This document shows positions 1 through 7,702 of a stretch of 64,000 nucleotides of DNA, piece after piece (within the stretch, counting starts at the first letter, position 1; each line of letters begins with the position of its first letter). The stretch covers positions 186,001-250,000 of the forward strand of contig NZ_JADPFC010000004.1 of assembly GCF_015668195.1 (NCBI RefSeq). The letters run 5' to 3'. The DNA comes from Romboutsia_C sp015668195 (GTDB lineage: Bacteria > Bacillota > Clostridia > Peptostreptococcales > Peptostreptococcaceae). The notes under the pieces were generated by a model. That model was not told the DNA's origin. It saw only the letters and a list, made by a program, of their open reading frames with translations, and searched no databases. A program made the position numbers and the translations under genes.

Positions 1-79
1 AATTTTAACATGTAATCTCCCCCTATACCCCCTTGTTATTTCTTTTATAGTTCTATTTATTTGCTAGAATTCCTTTTTA

Positions 80-2194
80 TTAGTTACACTTACTATACCC
101 ACATTTTAAGCATACTCCACATCCACCTGATGGTATTATAGATTCACTTTTACACTCTGGGCATATAAATTTTTCATTTTCTATTGTGTCTATATCTTCA
201 TATAAATTTTCTTTTTTATTATCTTTTGGCTTTTCATTAACTAATATCCCACTTCTTTTACAACCATCTCTGTATATAGTTATCCCTTTTAAATTATTTT
301 TCCAAGCACTCATATAAATATTATATACATCATCTACAGTAGCTTCATGAGATAGATTTATTGTAGATGATATAGATGCATCTATATGTTTTTGCCATGC
401 GTTTTGCATTTTTATTCTATCTTCTGGATTTAGGTTCATAGCTGTTACAAATATATTTGGCAAATCTTTTTCATTTCCTATATTATATTTATCCATATAC
501 TCTTTTACTATAGGAGTGTATACCTTGTAATATACGTCCTCATCATGCAAGCTTTCTGTTTTTCTTATATATGATAAGTTAAATATTGGCTCTATACCGC
601 CACTTATACCAAGCATAGTTGATATAGAACCTGTAGGTGGTATTGTTAATAATTGAGAGTTTCTAAGTCCATATTTCCTAATTAGATTCTTAACATCCTC
701 ATTGACATTTTCTTTAAAGAACTTTGAATTAAAAACTACCTTTTCATCATACTTTTCATAACTTCCATAATCTCTTGAAAGAATTGCTGATTGCTTTAAA
801 GCCTCATTTAACATAATCTTTGATAACTTTTCACATAAGTTTATAGAATTTTCACTTCCATATACTAAATTTAACTTTATAAGCATATCTGCTATTCCCA
901 TAACACCTAAACCTATTTGTCTATAATTTTTTACACTTTCTTTTTGTATATCTAGTGGATGAAGATTAAGACCTTCTTCTAACACTTCATTTAATCCTAT
1001 AACACAATCTCGTACAGTTGATTTAAATTTATTAAAATCAAAAACTGCCTTTTTTGTAAATGGCTCTACTACAAACTCTGCTAAATTTATGGAACCTAGT
1101 AAACAACTTCCTCCAGCTGGTAATGGCTCTTCTGCACAAGGATTTACACCTTCATATCTAAAATTTTTATCTTCACTTAATAAGTGATTTTTCTTTATAT
1201 TATCCCAAAATAAGATACCTGGCTCTGCATAATCCCAATTATTTTGTATAAGTTTCATAAACAAACTATATGCATCTACTTCTTTATTTATAATTTCATC
1301 AGTTTCTTTTACTAAAAATTTGCAAATAAACTTTTCTTTACTTTCTACAGCTCTCATAAATTCATCATTTATTCTAACTGATATATTCGCTTTGGTTATT
1401 TTATCCAAATTTGTTTTTATATCTATAAACTCTTCTATATCCGGATGATTTACATCCATTGATATCATTAGAGCTCCTCTTCTTCCCCTTTGTCCTATAA
1501 GGCCTGTTGTCATAGAATAAAGATCCATAAATGATACAGCTCCTGTAGTAGTCTTTGCTGCATTATATACCCTTGAGCCTCTTGGCCTTAAGTTTGATAT
1601 ATCAATTCCGACTCCTCCTCCATAGCTAAATGTTCTAGCTAAATATTTTGCAGTATCAAATATAGACTCTATATTGTCTTTCGGTCTAGATAATACATAA
1701 CAATTAGAATAAGTTACTTTTATCCCATGCTTATTAAGGCCTCTATTTGCAAGTATTCTCCCTGCAAATAAAAACTTCTTCTCTCTTATAAGCTTTTCTA
1801 TCTTTTTATTTCCTCCAGATACTCTTACTAGCCACTCATCGAAGCTTTCATTATTATATTGATATTTATTTGACCATATAGACTTTTGAAGTTCTTCCAT
1901 TTTCCACTTAGAATATCTTATATTTGCTCTTTTTTCTCTATATAATATGTACTTTTTAGCTACATCTTTTCTATTTGATTCCATAAGATATAACTCTACC
2001 ATATCTTGTATTTCTTCTACATTTATAGGTTTATTTGCATTAATTATACTTCTTTCTATCTTGTTAGCTATATCTATGGCTAACTCTTTATCTTCATCAA
2101 ACTTGCTATTTATGGTTGATTTATAGATAGCATTATATATTTTATCTTTATCAAATCTCTCTTTTGTTCCATCTCTTTTTATTATATTTTCCAT
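80..2194 (-). CDS. nrdJ: Adenosylcobalamin-dependent (class II) ribonucleoside-diphosphate reductase
   Basis: Reduces ribonucleotides to deoxyribonucleotides with a B12-derived radical, so it needs neither oxygen nor a second subunit. The 704-residue protein begins with an ATP-cone (IIKRDGTKERFDKDKI). It continues into the ten-stranded barrel, with a first redox Cys in YSNCYVLS, the glycine-rich FSYGGGVGI stretch, the catalytic NPCAEE segment and GSCLLGSINLAEF. It ends in a Cys-rich zinc-ribbon-like tail (CPEC...CGVCLKCGYSKC) typical of class II enzymes, where it re-reduces the active site. An ATG start follows GAGGGA. Length and motifs are normal. No NrdR box or cobalamin riboswitch was seen upstream. 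A class Ib enzyme lies at 45.6-48.6 kb. Confidence 0.95.
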   Translation of the reverse strand: MENIIKRDGTKERFDKDKIYNAIYKSTINSKFDEDKELAIDIANKIERSIINANKPINVEEIQDMVELYLMESNRKDVAKKYILYREKRANIRYSKWKMEELQKSIWSNKYQYNNESFDEWLVRVSGGNKKIEKLIREKKFLFAGRILANRGLNKHGIKVTYSNCYVLSRPKDNIESIFDTAKYLARTFSYGGGVGIDISNLRPRGSRVYNAAKTTTGAVSFMDLYSMTTGLIGQRGRRGALMISMDVNHPDIEEFIDIKTNLDKITKANISVRINDEFMRAVESKEKFICKFLVKETDEIINKEVDAYSLFMKLIQNNWDYAEPGILFWDNIKKNHLLSEDKNFRYEGVNPCAEEPLPAGGSCLLGSINLAEFVVEPFTKKAVFDFNKFKSTVRDCVIGLNEVLEEGLNLHPLDIQKESVKNYRQIGLGVMGIADMLIKLNLVYGSENSINLCEKLSKIMLNEALKQSAILSRDYGSYEKYDEKVVFNSKFFKENVNEDVKNLIRKYGLRNSQLLTIPPTGSISTMLGISGGIEPIFNLSYIRKTESLHDEDVYYKVYTPIVKEYMDKYNIGNEKDLPNIFVTAMNLNPEDRIKMQNAWQKHIDASISSTINLSHEATVDDVYNIYMSAWKNNLKGITIYRDGCKRSGILVNEKPKDNKKENLYEDIDTIENEKFICPECKSESIIPSGGCGVCLKCGYSKCN

Positions 2195-2347
2195 TAGTTA
2201 ATCCCTCATATTAGCATTTTATATTTTGATTATTAAAATTATTTTTAATCATTAATATCTTTCCTTAATCTAGTTTAAATTATTAATATAAAAAACTATT
2301 TTATTTAATCTATATTACACCTGGATTTTACTACTTCTTTATAATAT

Positions 2348-2375
2348 AAAAAAGAAGCCTGTCGGCTTCTTTTTT
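2348..2375 (-). terminator. Intrinsic terminator of the PBP operon
   Basis: A 12-bp stem (AAAAAAGAAGCC / GGCTTCTTTTTT) with a four-base loop and T-run overlaps the end of the penicillin-binding-protein gene. It separates that gene from nrdJ. Confidence 0.85.
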
Positions 2376-4359
2376 ATTTTCCTAAGTAATAATTTAATAT
2401 ATTCTTAACCTTAGGTACTACATATTCACTAGTAGATTTATTTATATTCTCTACTATCATAGATATAGCTATATTAGGTTCATCTTCATTTACTGCAACA
2501 AACCATCCATTTTTAATACCACTATTATCATCTTTACTATTTTTTATTTCAGCAGTGCCAGTTTTACCCATTATATTTTCACCTTCTATTTTAGCTAGAT
2601 ATCCTGTTGAATCTTCATCATTTATAGCACCTTTAAAACATTTTTTTAATTCTTTTATATATTTCTTATCTATAGCATTTTTATATACTTTACTTTCTTT
2701 GTTTTCACTTATAACAAGTCTTGGTACCATTATATTTCCGTCATTAACTAAAGCACTATAATAAAGTACAACATCTAATGGAGTCATTAATATTTCCCCT
2801 TGGCCATACCCTGTGTCTCCTAAAAGGATTTCATTGTCTAATTTCCCATTATTAGATATTTGAGAATTTTGCATAGGATATTCAAAAGTAATTTTTTCTC
2901 CTATACCAAACTTTTTTAATCCTTTTATATACTCTTTTTCTCCTATTTTTATAGTCTTATCTGCAAAATATATATTGTCAGAGAATTTTACTGCATCATA
3001 TAGATTAACAGGTCCTTTTGTATCTTTTACTCTTGTTACGCTATAATCACCCCAACTGCTATCTTTTTGCCAGCTAACTCCCTTTATATCCATATATTCA
3101 TTAGGATTTATAACACCACTTTCTAATCCAATACTAGATGTAATTAATTTTATAGTTGAACCTGGCGAGTAGGCATTATTAGCTCTATTTTCAAATTGTA
3201 TGTTATTTTGATTTTTCCACTCATTAGCTATTTCTTTAGTCTTGTATGTAACTAATGTATTAGAATTATAAGATGGAGAACTTACCATAGCTAATACTTC
3301 TCCATTTAATGGATTAATTACTATAGAAGCTCCTTTATCTCCTTTTAATTCGTTATATATATTATCTTGAAGCTTAGAGTCTATAGATAGTTTTATATCT
3401 TTTCCGTTTATAGGATTTGTTTTAGCTATTTCTATTTTCTCATTTCCTCTTTCTAGATAAATCTCTACTCCATCAATTGCTCTTAGTTTATCTTCATATA
3501 TTTGTTCTAGTCCTGCTTTTCCAATCTTACTAGTCTGTGAATATCCTTTACTTTTTTCTAGTTCTTCTTTTGTTATATTTCCTACATATCCAATTAAGTT
3601 TCCAAAAGCTTCACTATTTTTATACACTCTAGACACTTCTTCTTTTAGACTAATTCCTTCTATTAATTTGATATTATTTATTCTATCAATTTCATATCTT
3701 GATACATTTAATAGATGTGTTAGTTGATTACTTGGCTTATCTTTTATTGTATCTTCTATATACTCTTTACTTATATCTAATATTGTTGCTACCTTGTCTA
3801 TATTTTCTATTTTATTTTTATTAAATACTTCTGGGTGTATATAAACTGAGTTTACATTAGAATCTACGGCTAGTTCTTCATCATTTCTATCTAATATTTT
3901 ACCCCTAGTAGCCTTTATATTCTTTACTCTTATTAAATCACCTTTTTTCATATTAGGTAGTATTAGACTTTCATCCCATATTATTTTATATCTATTATCT
4001 TCCTTGACTAAATTTATATTTAAATTATCATAATCTAATTTACCTGCTATAGTATTCATACTCATATATGCTATTATATTTAAATCTTTATCTATCTCTT
4101 TTACATCTACCTTTATATCTTCTACATTTATAGCACTATAAATATTTTTATATCTATCTGTAAACTCTTCAAATGATATCTCTTCTTTAGATTTATTAGA
4201 TATATTTTCATATAAATTATCAAATTTTCTTTCATTCAAATCCTTAGCAAAACCACTTATGCTTTTTTGTACTTCATCTTCATTACTACATCCTGCTAGC
4301 GATAGCGTAGTCATTATAATTACCCCTAAAAATATAAGTATTTTTTTTAATCCCCTCAT
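2374..4359 (-). CDS. Class B penicillin-binding protein with MecA_N domain, lipoprotein
   Basis: D,D-transpeptidase that cross-links peptidoglycan outside the membrane. The 661 residues begin with a lipoprotein signal (lipobox SLAGC). An NTF2-like MecA_N domain (about 30-135) follows, then the PBP dimerisation domain (KATRGKILDRN). The transpeptidase domain holds the three expected motifs: SXXK as STIK in YSPGSTIKL, SDN in VKFSDNIYF, and KTG in MGKTGTAEIK. The MecA/PBP3-like architecture is the one often linked to low beta-lactam affinity, but affinity cannot be read from sequence. ATG follows AAGGAG by 8 nt. It is third in an ECF sigma / anti-sigma operon, which suggests envelope-stress or lysozyme/beta-lactam-responsive expression (inference). 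Confidence 0.93.
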   Translation of the reverse strand: MRGLKKILIFLGVIIMTTLSLAGCSNEDEVQKSISGFAKDLNERKFDNLYENISNKSKEEISFEEFTDRYKNIYSAINVEDIKVDVKEIDKDLNIIAYMSMNTIAGKLDYDNLNINLVKEDNRYKIIWDESLILPNMKKGDLIRVKNIKATRGKILDRNDEELAVDSNVNSVYIHPEVFNKNKIENIDKVATILDISKEYIEDTIKDKPSNQLTHLLNVSRYEIDRINNIKLIEGISLKEEVSRVYKNSEAFGNLIGYVGNITKEELEKSKGYSQTSKIGKAGLEQIYEDKLRAIDGVEIYLERGNEKIEIAKTNPINGKDIKLSIDSKLQDNIYNELKGDKGASIVINPLNGEVLAMVSSPSYNSNTLVTYKTKEIANEWKNQNNIQFENRANNAYSPGSTIKLITSSIGLESGVINPNEYMDIKGVSWQKDSSWGDYSVTRVKDTKGPVNLYDAVKFSDNIYFADKTIKIGEKEYIKGLKKFGIGEKITFEYPMQNSQISNNGKLDNEILLGDTGYGQGEILMTPLDVVLYYSALVNDGNIMVPRLVISENKESKVYKNAIDKKYIKELKKCFKGAINDEDSTGYLAKIEGENIMGKTGTAEIKNSKDDNSGIKNGWFVAVNEDEPNIAISMIVENINKSTSEYVVPKVKNILNYYLGK

Positions 4360-4370
4360 TAAAATTCTCC

Positions 4371-5219
4371 TTATTTAAAATATTTAGATTTTATTTTATT
4401 TACTTCATCATGCTTTATAGATATTGCTTTTCCAACCTCTCCCCCTAGTATATTCCATACATAGTTATGAACTTCTACTGCATTATCAAAATCACCTTTT
4501 TTCCAGTTTAATAATTGTCTATTTAGGTATTCCTTAACGTCATTATCTTTTACATATCCTAAAGAAGTTATAGCTATATCTACACTTTCAGGTGTTATCT
4601 CTACTATTCCATACTTTCTATCATCTACAGCTTTTATAATACTATTTGCCATTTCATGTATAAACTGTATACTTTGATATTCACTATTTGGCATATATAA
4701 GTTATTTACTTGTACGTTATCTTCCTCTTTTATATCTTTATTTTTTTCTTTATCTAAATCTTTAAGTTCTTTATTTAAGTCTTCATCAGTTTTATTTACC
4801 TTGTAATCTGTAGTTTCTACTACTTCAAACTTTATGCTACCATTTTCATCTAACTTGGCCTTTGGTATATATTTATCTACTCCTATAAAAGATGCAATTT
4901 CATCTACTTGCAAAGTATCATTTATAGTTTGGAAGAAATTTTTAACTGGTGGTAGCTTATGTGCAAGCACAGGATTATATATGCCAACAGATAATATAAT
5001 ACCTAAACTTGCTGCTATATACATAAATTTCTTTTTACTTTTTTCTATCTTAATATCTTTTTCTGCATTATCTATCGCATTTTTTATTAAAGTATTTAAA
5101 TCATCTGGAATCTCAATTGATTCTATTTTTTCTTTATCTATGTAAAAATCCTTAATTTCTTTATCTATATCTATATCTATATCAATTAAATTATTTTCAA
5201 CTTTATTTTTTTTACTCAT
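4371..5219 (-). CDS. Membrane-anchored anti-sigma factor (DUF4179-like / DUF6241-like)
   Basis: Probable anti-sigma factor for the ECF sigma factor encoded just upstream. An acidic cytoplasmic N-terminus of about 70 residues contains a DIDIDID run coded by a short tandem repeat. One transmembrane helix (MYIAASLGIILSVGIYNPVLA) follows, then an extracytoplasmic region of about 190 residues with a Lys/Glu/Asp-rich linker. The C-terminal part (IHEMANSIIKAVDDRKYGIVEITPE) resembles DUF6241. The ATG at 5219 was chosen because it sits 9 nt from AGGAGG. An in-frame ATG at 5225 is too close to that SD. It overlaps the sigma gene by 8 nt, so translation is probably coupled. How inhibition is relieved is not visible. 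Confidence 0.8.
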   Translation of the reverse strand: MSKKNKVENNLIDIDIDIDKEIKDFYIDKEKIESIEIPDDLNTLIKNAIDNAEKDIKIEKSKKKFMYIAASLGIILSVGIYNPVLAHKLPPVKNFFQTINDTLQVDEIASFIGVDKYIPKAKLDENGSIKFEVVETTDYKVNKTDEDLNKELKDLDKEKNKDIKEEDNVQVNNLYMPNSEYQSIQFIHEMANSIIKAVDDRKYGIVEITPESVDIAITSLGYVKDNDVKEYLNRQLLNWKKGDFDNAVEVHNYVWNILGGEVGKAISIKHDEVNKIKSKYFK

Positions 5220-5739
5220 TCTCATAGCCCTCCTTTAATAGATTTTTCATGTCTTTTATTGCTTTTCTTAGATGTGTTTTTATAGTATTAATAGGACGGT
5301 CTAGTATATTTGATATTTCTTCTAATTTTAAATCTTCTATATATCTAAGTATAATTGCATCTTTATATTTATCTTCTAATTCATCTATAGCATTGTATAA
5401 ATCTATTTTAACTTCAACTCTATCATCTATTAAAATCTCTTTTATATATGAATTTTCATCATGTCCTAAATCTATCATTCCATTTTTTCTTAAATGATCA
5501 TTTGTTGTATTTATAAGTATTTTACTTATCCAAGTTTTAAAATATTTAGGCTCTTTTAATTTTCTTATATTCTTGTATGCTTTATATACTGTTTCTTGAA
5601 ATATTTCCTTTGCATCTTCCTCATATTTACACCTTATATATATTTCCTTATATAGTCTTTTTGAGTGCATATTTATCAACTTCTCAAAAGCTTCTTTATC
5701 ACCTTTTATTGCTCTTTCGGCTAGTATTACTTCATCCAC
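5212..5739 (-). CDS. ECF-family RNA polymerase sigma factor
   Basis: Alternative sigma factor of 175 residues. Region 2 is at residues 12-80 (FQETVYKAYKNIRKLKEPKYFKTW) and region 4 at 115-170 (YKDAIILRYIEDLKLEEISNIL, then the helix-turn-helix INTIKTHLRKAIK). The start is GTG, 7 nt after GGGAG. No transmembrane or extra domains are present. The order sigma, anti-sigma, transpeptidase is that of SigV/SigX-type envelope-stress operons in Firmicutes. A candidate self-recognised promoter lies 40-70 bp upstream. Its exact regulon and inducer are unknown. Confidence 0.92.
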   Translation of the reverse strand: MDEVILAERAIKGDKEAFEKLINMHSKRLYKEIYIRCKYEEDAKEIFQETVYKAYKNIRKLKEPKYFKTWISKILINTTNDHLRKNGMIDLGHDENSYIKEILIDDRVEVKIDLYNAIDELEDKYKDAIILRYIEDLKLEEISNILDRPINTIKTHLRKAIKDMKNLLKEGYENE

Positions 5740-5778
5740 TTTTTTACTCCCTTCATACTTTCATTTATGATTACATTT

Positions 5779-5810
5779 ATTAGACTCTAGGTTTTAGTAA
5801 AAAGTTTTAA
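5779..5810 (-). promoter_or_regulatory. Candidate autoregulatory ECF promoter
   Basis: On the minus strand, TTAAAACTTTTT (-35-like, AAC core) precedes AGTCTAAT (-10-like, GTC core), about 40 nt before the sigma start codon. AAC/GTC pairs are the usual ECF signature. The AAC-to-GTC gap here is 18 bases, about the expected size. Assigned by eye, so only moderate confidence. Confidence 0.45.
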
Positions 5811-5846
5811 CTTTTTTATTTTTTTCACTTATTTTTATAAAAACAT

Positions 5847-6010
5847 AAAAAATTCGCTTCGCCTAAGTCACTGCGTTGGCGCTATACTTCATGTCGCCAA
5901 CGACTTCGTCCGTTGCTAAAAATGTCTTTTTTACGCTCTGCAAACTGATTGGTGTTACTTAACTTCAATAGTTATACACAGTTTTTAAAGTATCATAGTT
6001 TTCTTAAGCG
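5847..6010 (-). repeat. Dispersed structured repeat, copy 1
   Basis: A GC-richer island in very AT-rich DNA. Read on the minus strand it aligns from end to end with 45373-45560 on the plus strand. Shared blocks include ATGATACTTTAAA, ATTGAAGTTAAGTAA, CAGTTTGCA, GAAGTCGTTGGCG, CATGAAGT and the closing GAA.TTTTT. Relative to the other copy it lacks about 26 nt before the shared AGCAACGGA. It contains no convincing reading frame. It lies between the sigma-factor promoter and the 3' end of the fdhD operon. Confidence 0.85.
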
Positions 6011-6011
6011 T

Positions 6012-6045
6012 AAAAAATACTAGAAAATATTATTCTAGTATTTTT
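6012..6045 (-). terminator. Intrinsic terminator downstream of fdhD
   Basis: Stem AAAATACTAGAA / TTCTAGTATTTT with an AT loop, about 190 nt beyond the fdhD stop. It is the first good hairpin in that direction. The stretch between (6046-6234) holds nothing recognisable. Confidence 0.55.
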
Positions 6046-6234
6046 AGTAAATATTAATTTATAAATTTATCTTTTATATTTTTGTAACTTTATACTATTA
6101 TAGTTATATTAACCTTCTCATTTTTTAAGTTCCTAAATTTTAAATATTATTAATATCTATATTATATCAATTTCCTTATTTCTTATCATAGAGCTATACT
6201 TATAAAATATATATAATAATTCACAACCATTTTA

Positions 6235-7005
6235 CTAATCATTGTATATATTCATTTTTTCTCCTCTTGCAAAACCTATTACTATAATACCTAATTCTTT
6301 TGATAATTTCATAGCCATATGAGTTATAGCTGATCTTGATACTATATATTTGATATTTAAATTAAAGCATTTTAATATTATTTCGGATGTTATTCTTCCA
6401 CTTGTAAGTATTAACTTATTATTTATATCTATATTATCTATTAAACACTTCCCTATCACCTTGTCTAATGCATTATGCCTACCTATATCTTCTTTAAAAA
6501 ATAATATTTCTTTAAAGTTACTAAGAGCTACACTATGAACACCACCAGTATTTTTAAATACTTCTGACTTTTCATTGAATTTATTTATAAGCTTGTTTAT
6601 ATTTTTATAATCTAAAGTATCTATATTTAAAATGTCATCAGATTTTGTTTTTAACTTTTCTAAAGACTTGTAATATATACTTCCCTTGCCACAACCACTA
6701 GTTATAGCTCTTTTTTCATTTAACTTATTATCTATATTATTTTTATTAATTATTTTTATATCTACATATCCCTCTTCTTCAAATACATTGATACTATTGA
6801 TATCACTATATGAAGTTATTATCTCATCTGAGTACAAAAATCCTACTGCTAAATGTAGTAATGAACTTGGAGTACATATTAGCGTTATATATTCATATTC
6901 ATTTATATATATAGTAAATAAATACTCTACCACTATATCATCATCAATTTCTATTATTTCACCATTTATATATCTTTTTATTTTATATTTTTTAACCACA
7001 TCCAT
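6235..7005 (-). CDS. fdhD: Formate dehydrogenase accessory sulfurtransferase FdhD
   Basis: FdhD passes sulfur from a cysteine desulfurase to the bis-MGD cofactor so that formate dehydrogenase becomes active. The 256-residue protein has the family landmarks: GFLYSDEII, the Cys loop as TSGCGKGS (one Cys rather than the CxxC of the E. coli protein), TGGVHSVAL, EDIGRHNALDKVIG and TSGRITSEI. The start overlaps the end of mobA by 14 nt, so the two are translationally coupled. Placement next to mobA and fdhF agrees with a dedicated role in maturing the selenoenzyme. Confidence 0.93.
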   Translation of the reverse strand: MDVVKKYKIKRYINGEIIEIDDDIVVEYLFTIYINEYEYITLICTPSSLLHLAVGFLYSDEIITSYSDINSINVFEEEGYVDIKIINKNNIDNKLNEKRAITSGCGKGSIYYKSLEKLKTKSDDILNIDTLDYKNINKLINKFNEKSEVFKNTGGVHSVALSNFKEILFFKEDIGRHNALDKVIGKCLIDNIDINNKLILTSGRITSEIILKCFNLNIKYIVSRSAITHMAMKLSKELGIIVIGFARGEKMNIYND

Positions 7006-7627
7006 AGGTATAAATTCCCTTTTTATAATAATCTAGTTCTTCTTTTGTATTTATGTTTATAAACATGTTTTCATTAAATTTATACTTTTTAAATTCATCT
7101 TCTTTAACATAATGTACATTTTTATTATTTCTTTCATAAAAACTTATTATAGACTTTCTATCTGATTTTAATATATAATCTTTCATCTCATATCCTAATT
7201 TTTTTTTATAAGCACCATGAAAAAGTTGAATTTTATCATTTAATAAAGATATATAAATATGAGATTCATTTTTATCTTTTATGTCTTTATTTACCATTTC
7301 TTTAATGTATTTTATGTAATTATCATCTATAACAGGCATATCACAAGCTAATATATAAGCATATAAGCTACTACTATTTTTAAGCCCTACACTTATTCCA
7401 GCCAGTGGTCCCATCCCCTTTATTTCATCCTCTACAACTTTGTACCCTAAATCTTTGTAATATTCTTTTTTATTAGTCACTATTATTATTTCTTTAAAGT
7501 GTTTTTCTAGCTTTTTAGCAATTTCTAATATTAATCTCTTTTCATTTATTACTAAAAATTGCTTATCAAACCCCATTCTACTACTTTTTCCACCAGCTAG
7601 TATTATAGCTGTATTTAGATTATCCAT
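6992..7627 (-). CDS. mobA: Molybdenum cofactor guanylyltransferase MobA
   Basis: Adds GMP to molybdopterin to make MGD, the cofactor form used by DMSO-reductase-family enzymes such as FdhF. The 211-residue protein has the nucleotidyltransferase signature ILAGGKSSRMGFDKQFL near the N-terminus, MGPLAGI, and the ACDMP metal site around residue 95. ATG 7627 was chosen because AAAGGTG lies 6 nt before it. A GTG at 7636 falls inside that SD. The gene overlaps fdhD by 14 nt. It follows fdhF after an intrinsic terminator, so it is read either by partial read-through or from its own promoter. Confidence 0.92.
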   Translation of the reverse strand: MDNLNTAIILAGGKSSRMGFDKQFLVINEKRLILEIAKKLEKHFKEIIIVTNKKEYYKDLGYKVVEDEIKGMGPLAGISVGLKNSSSLYAYILACDMPVIDDNYIKYIKEMVNKDIKDKNESHIYISLLNDKIQLFHGAYKKKLGYEMKDYILKSDRKSIISFYERNNKNVHYVKEDEFKKYKFNENMFININTKEELDYYKKGIYTYGCG

Positions 7628-7661
7628 ATTAATCACCTTTATATTAAAGTAGTGTTTTAAA

Positions 7662-7693
7662 AATAAGGATATAAATTAACTTATATCCTTATT
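7662..7693 (-). terminator. Intrinsic terminator/attenuator between fdhF and mobA
   Basis: A 13-bp stem (AATAAGGATATAA / TTATATCCTTATT) and T-rich tail immediately follow fdhF. It may set the ratio of the structural gene to mobA-fdhD. Confidence 0.75.
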
Positions 7694-7702
7694 TACTATA
7701 CT

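Noticed and set aside
5160..5200. The short ATATCT tandem repeat as a phase-variable tract
   Set aside because: It encodes DIDIDID within the anti-sigma gene; units are six bases, so changes in copy number would keep the frame and not switch expression.
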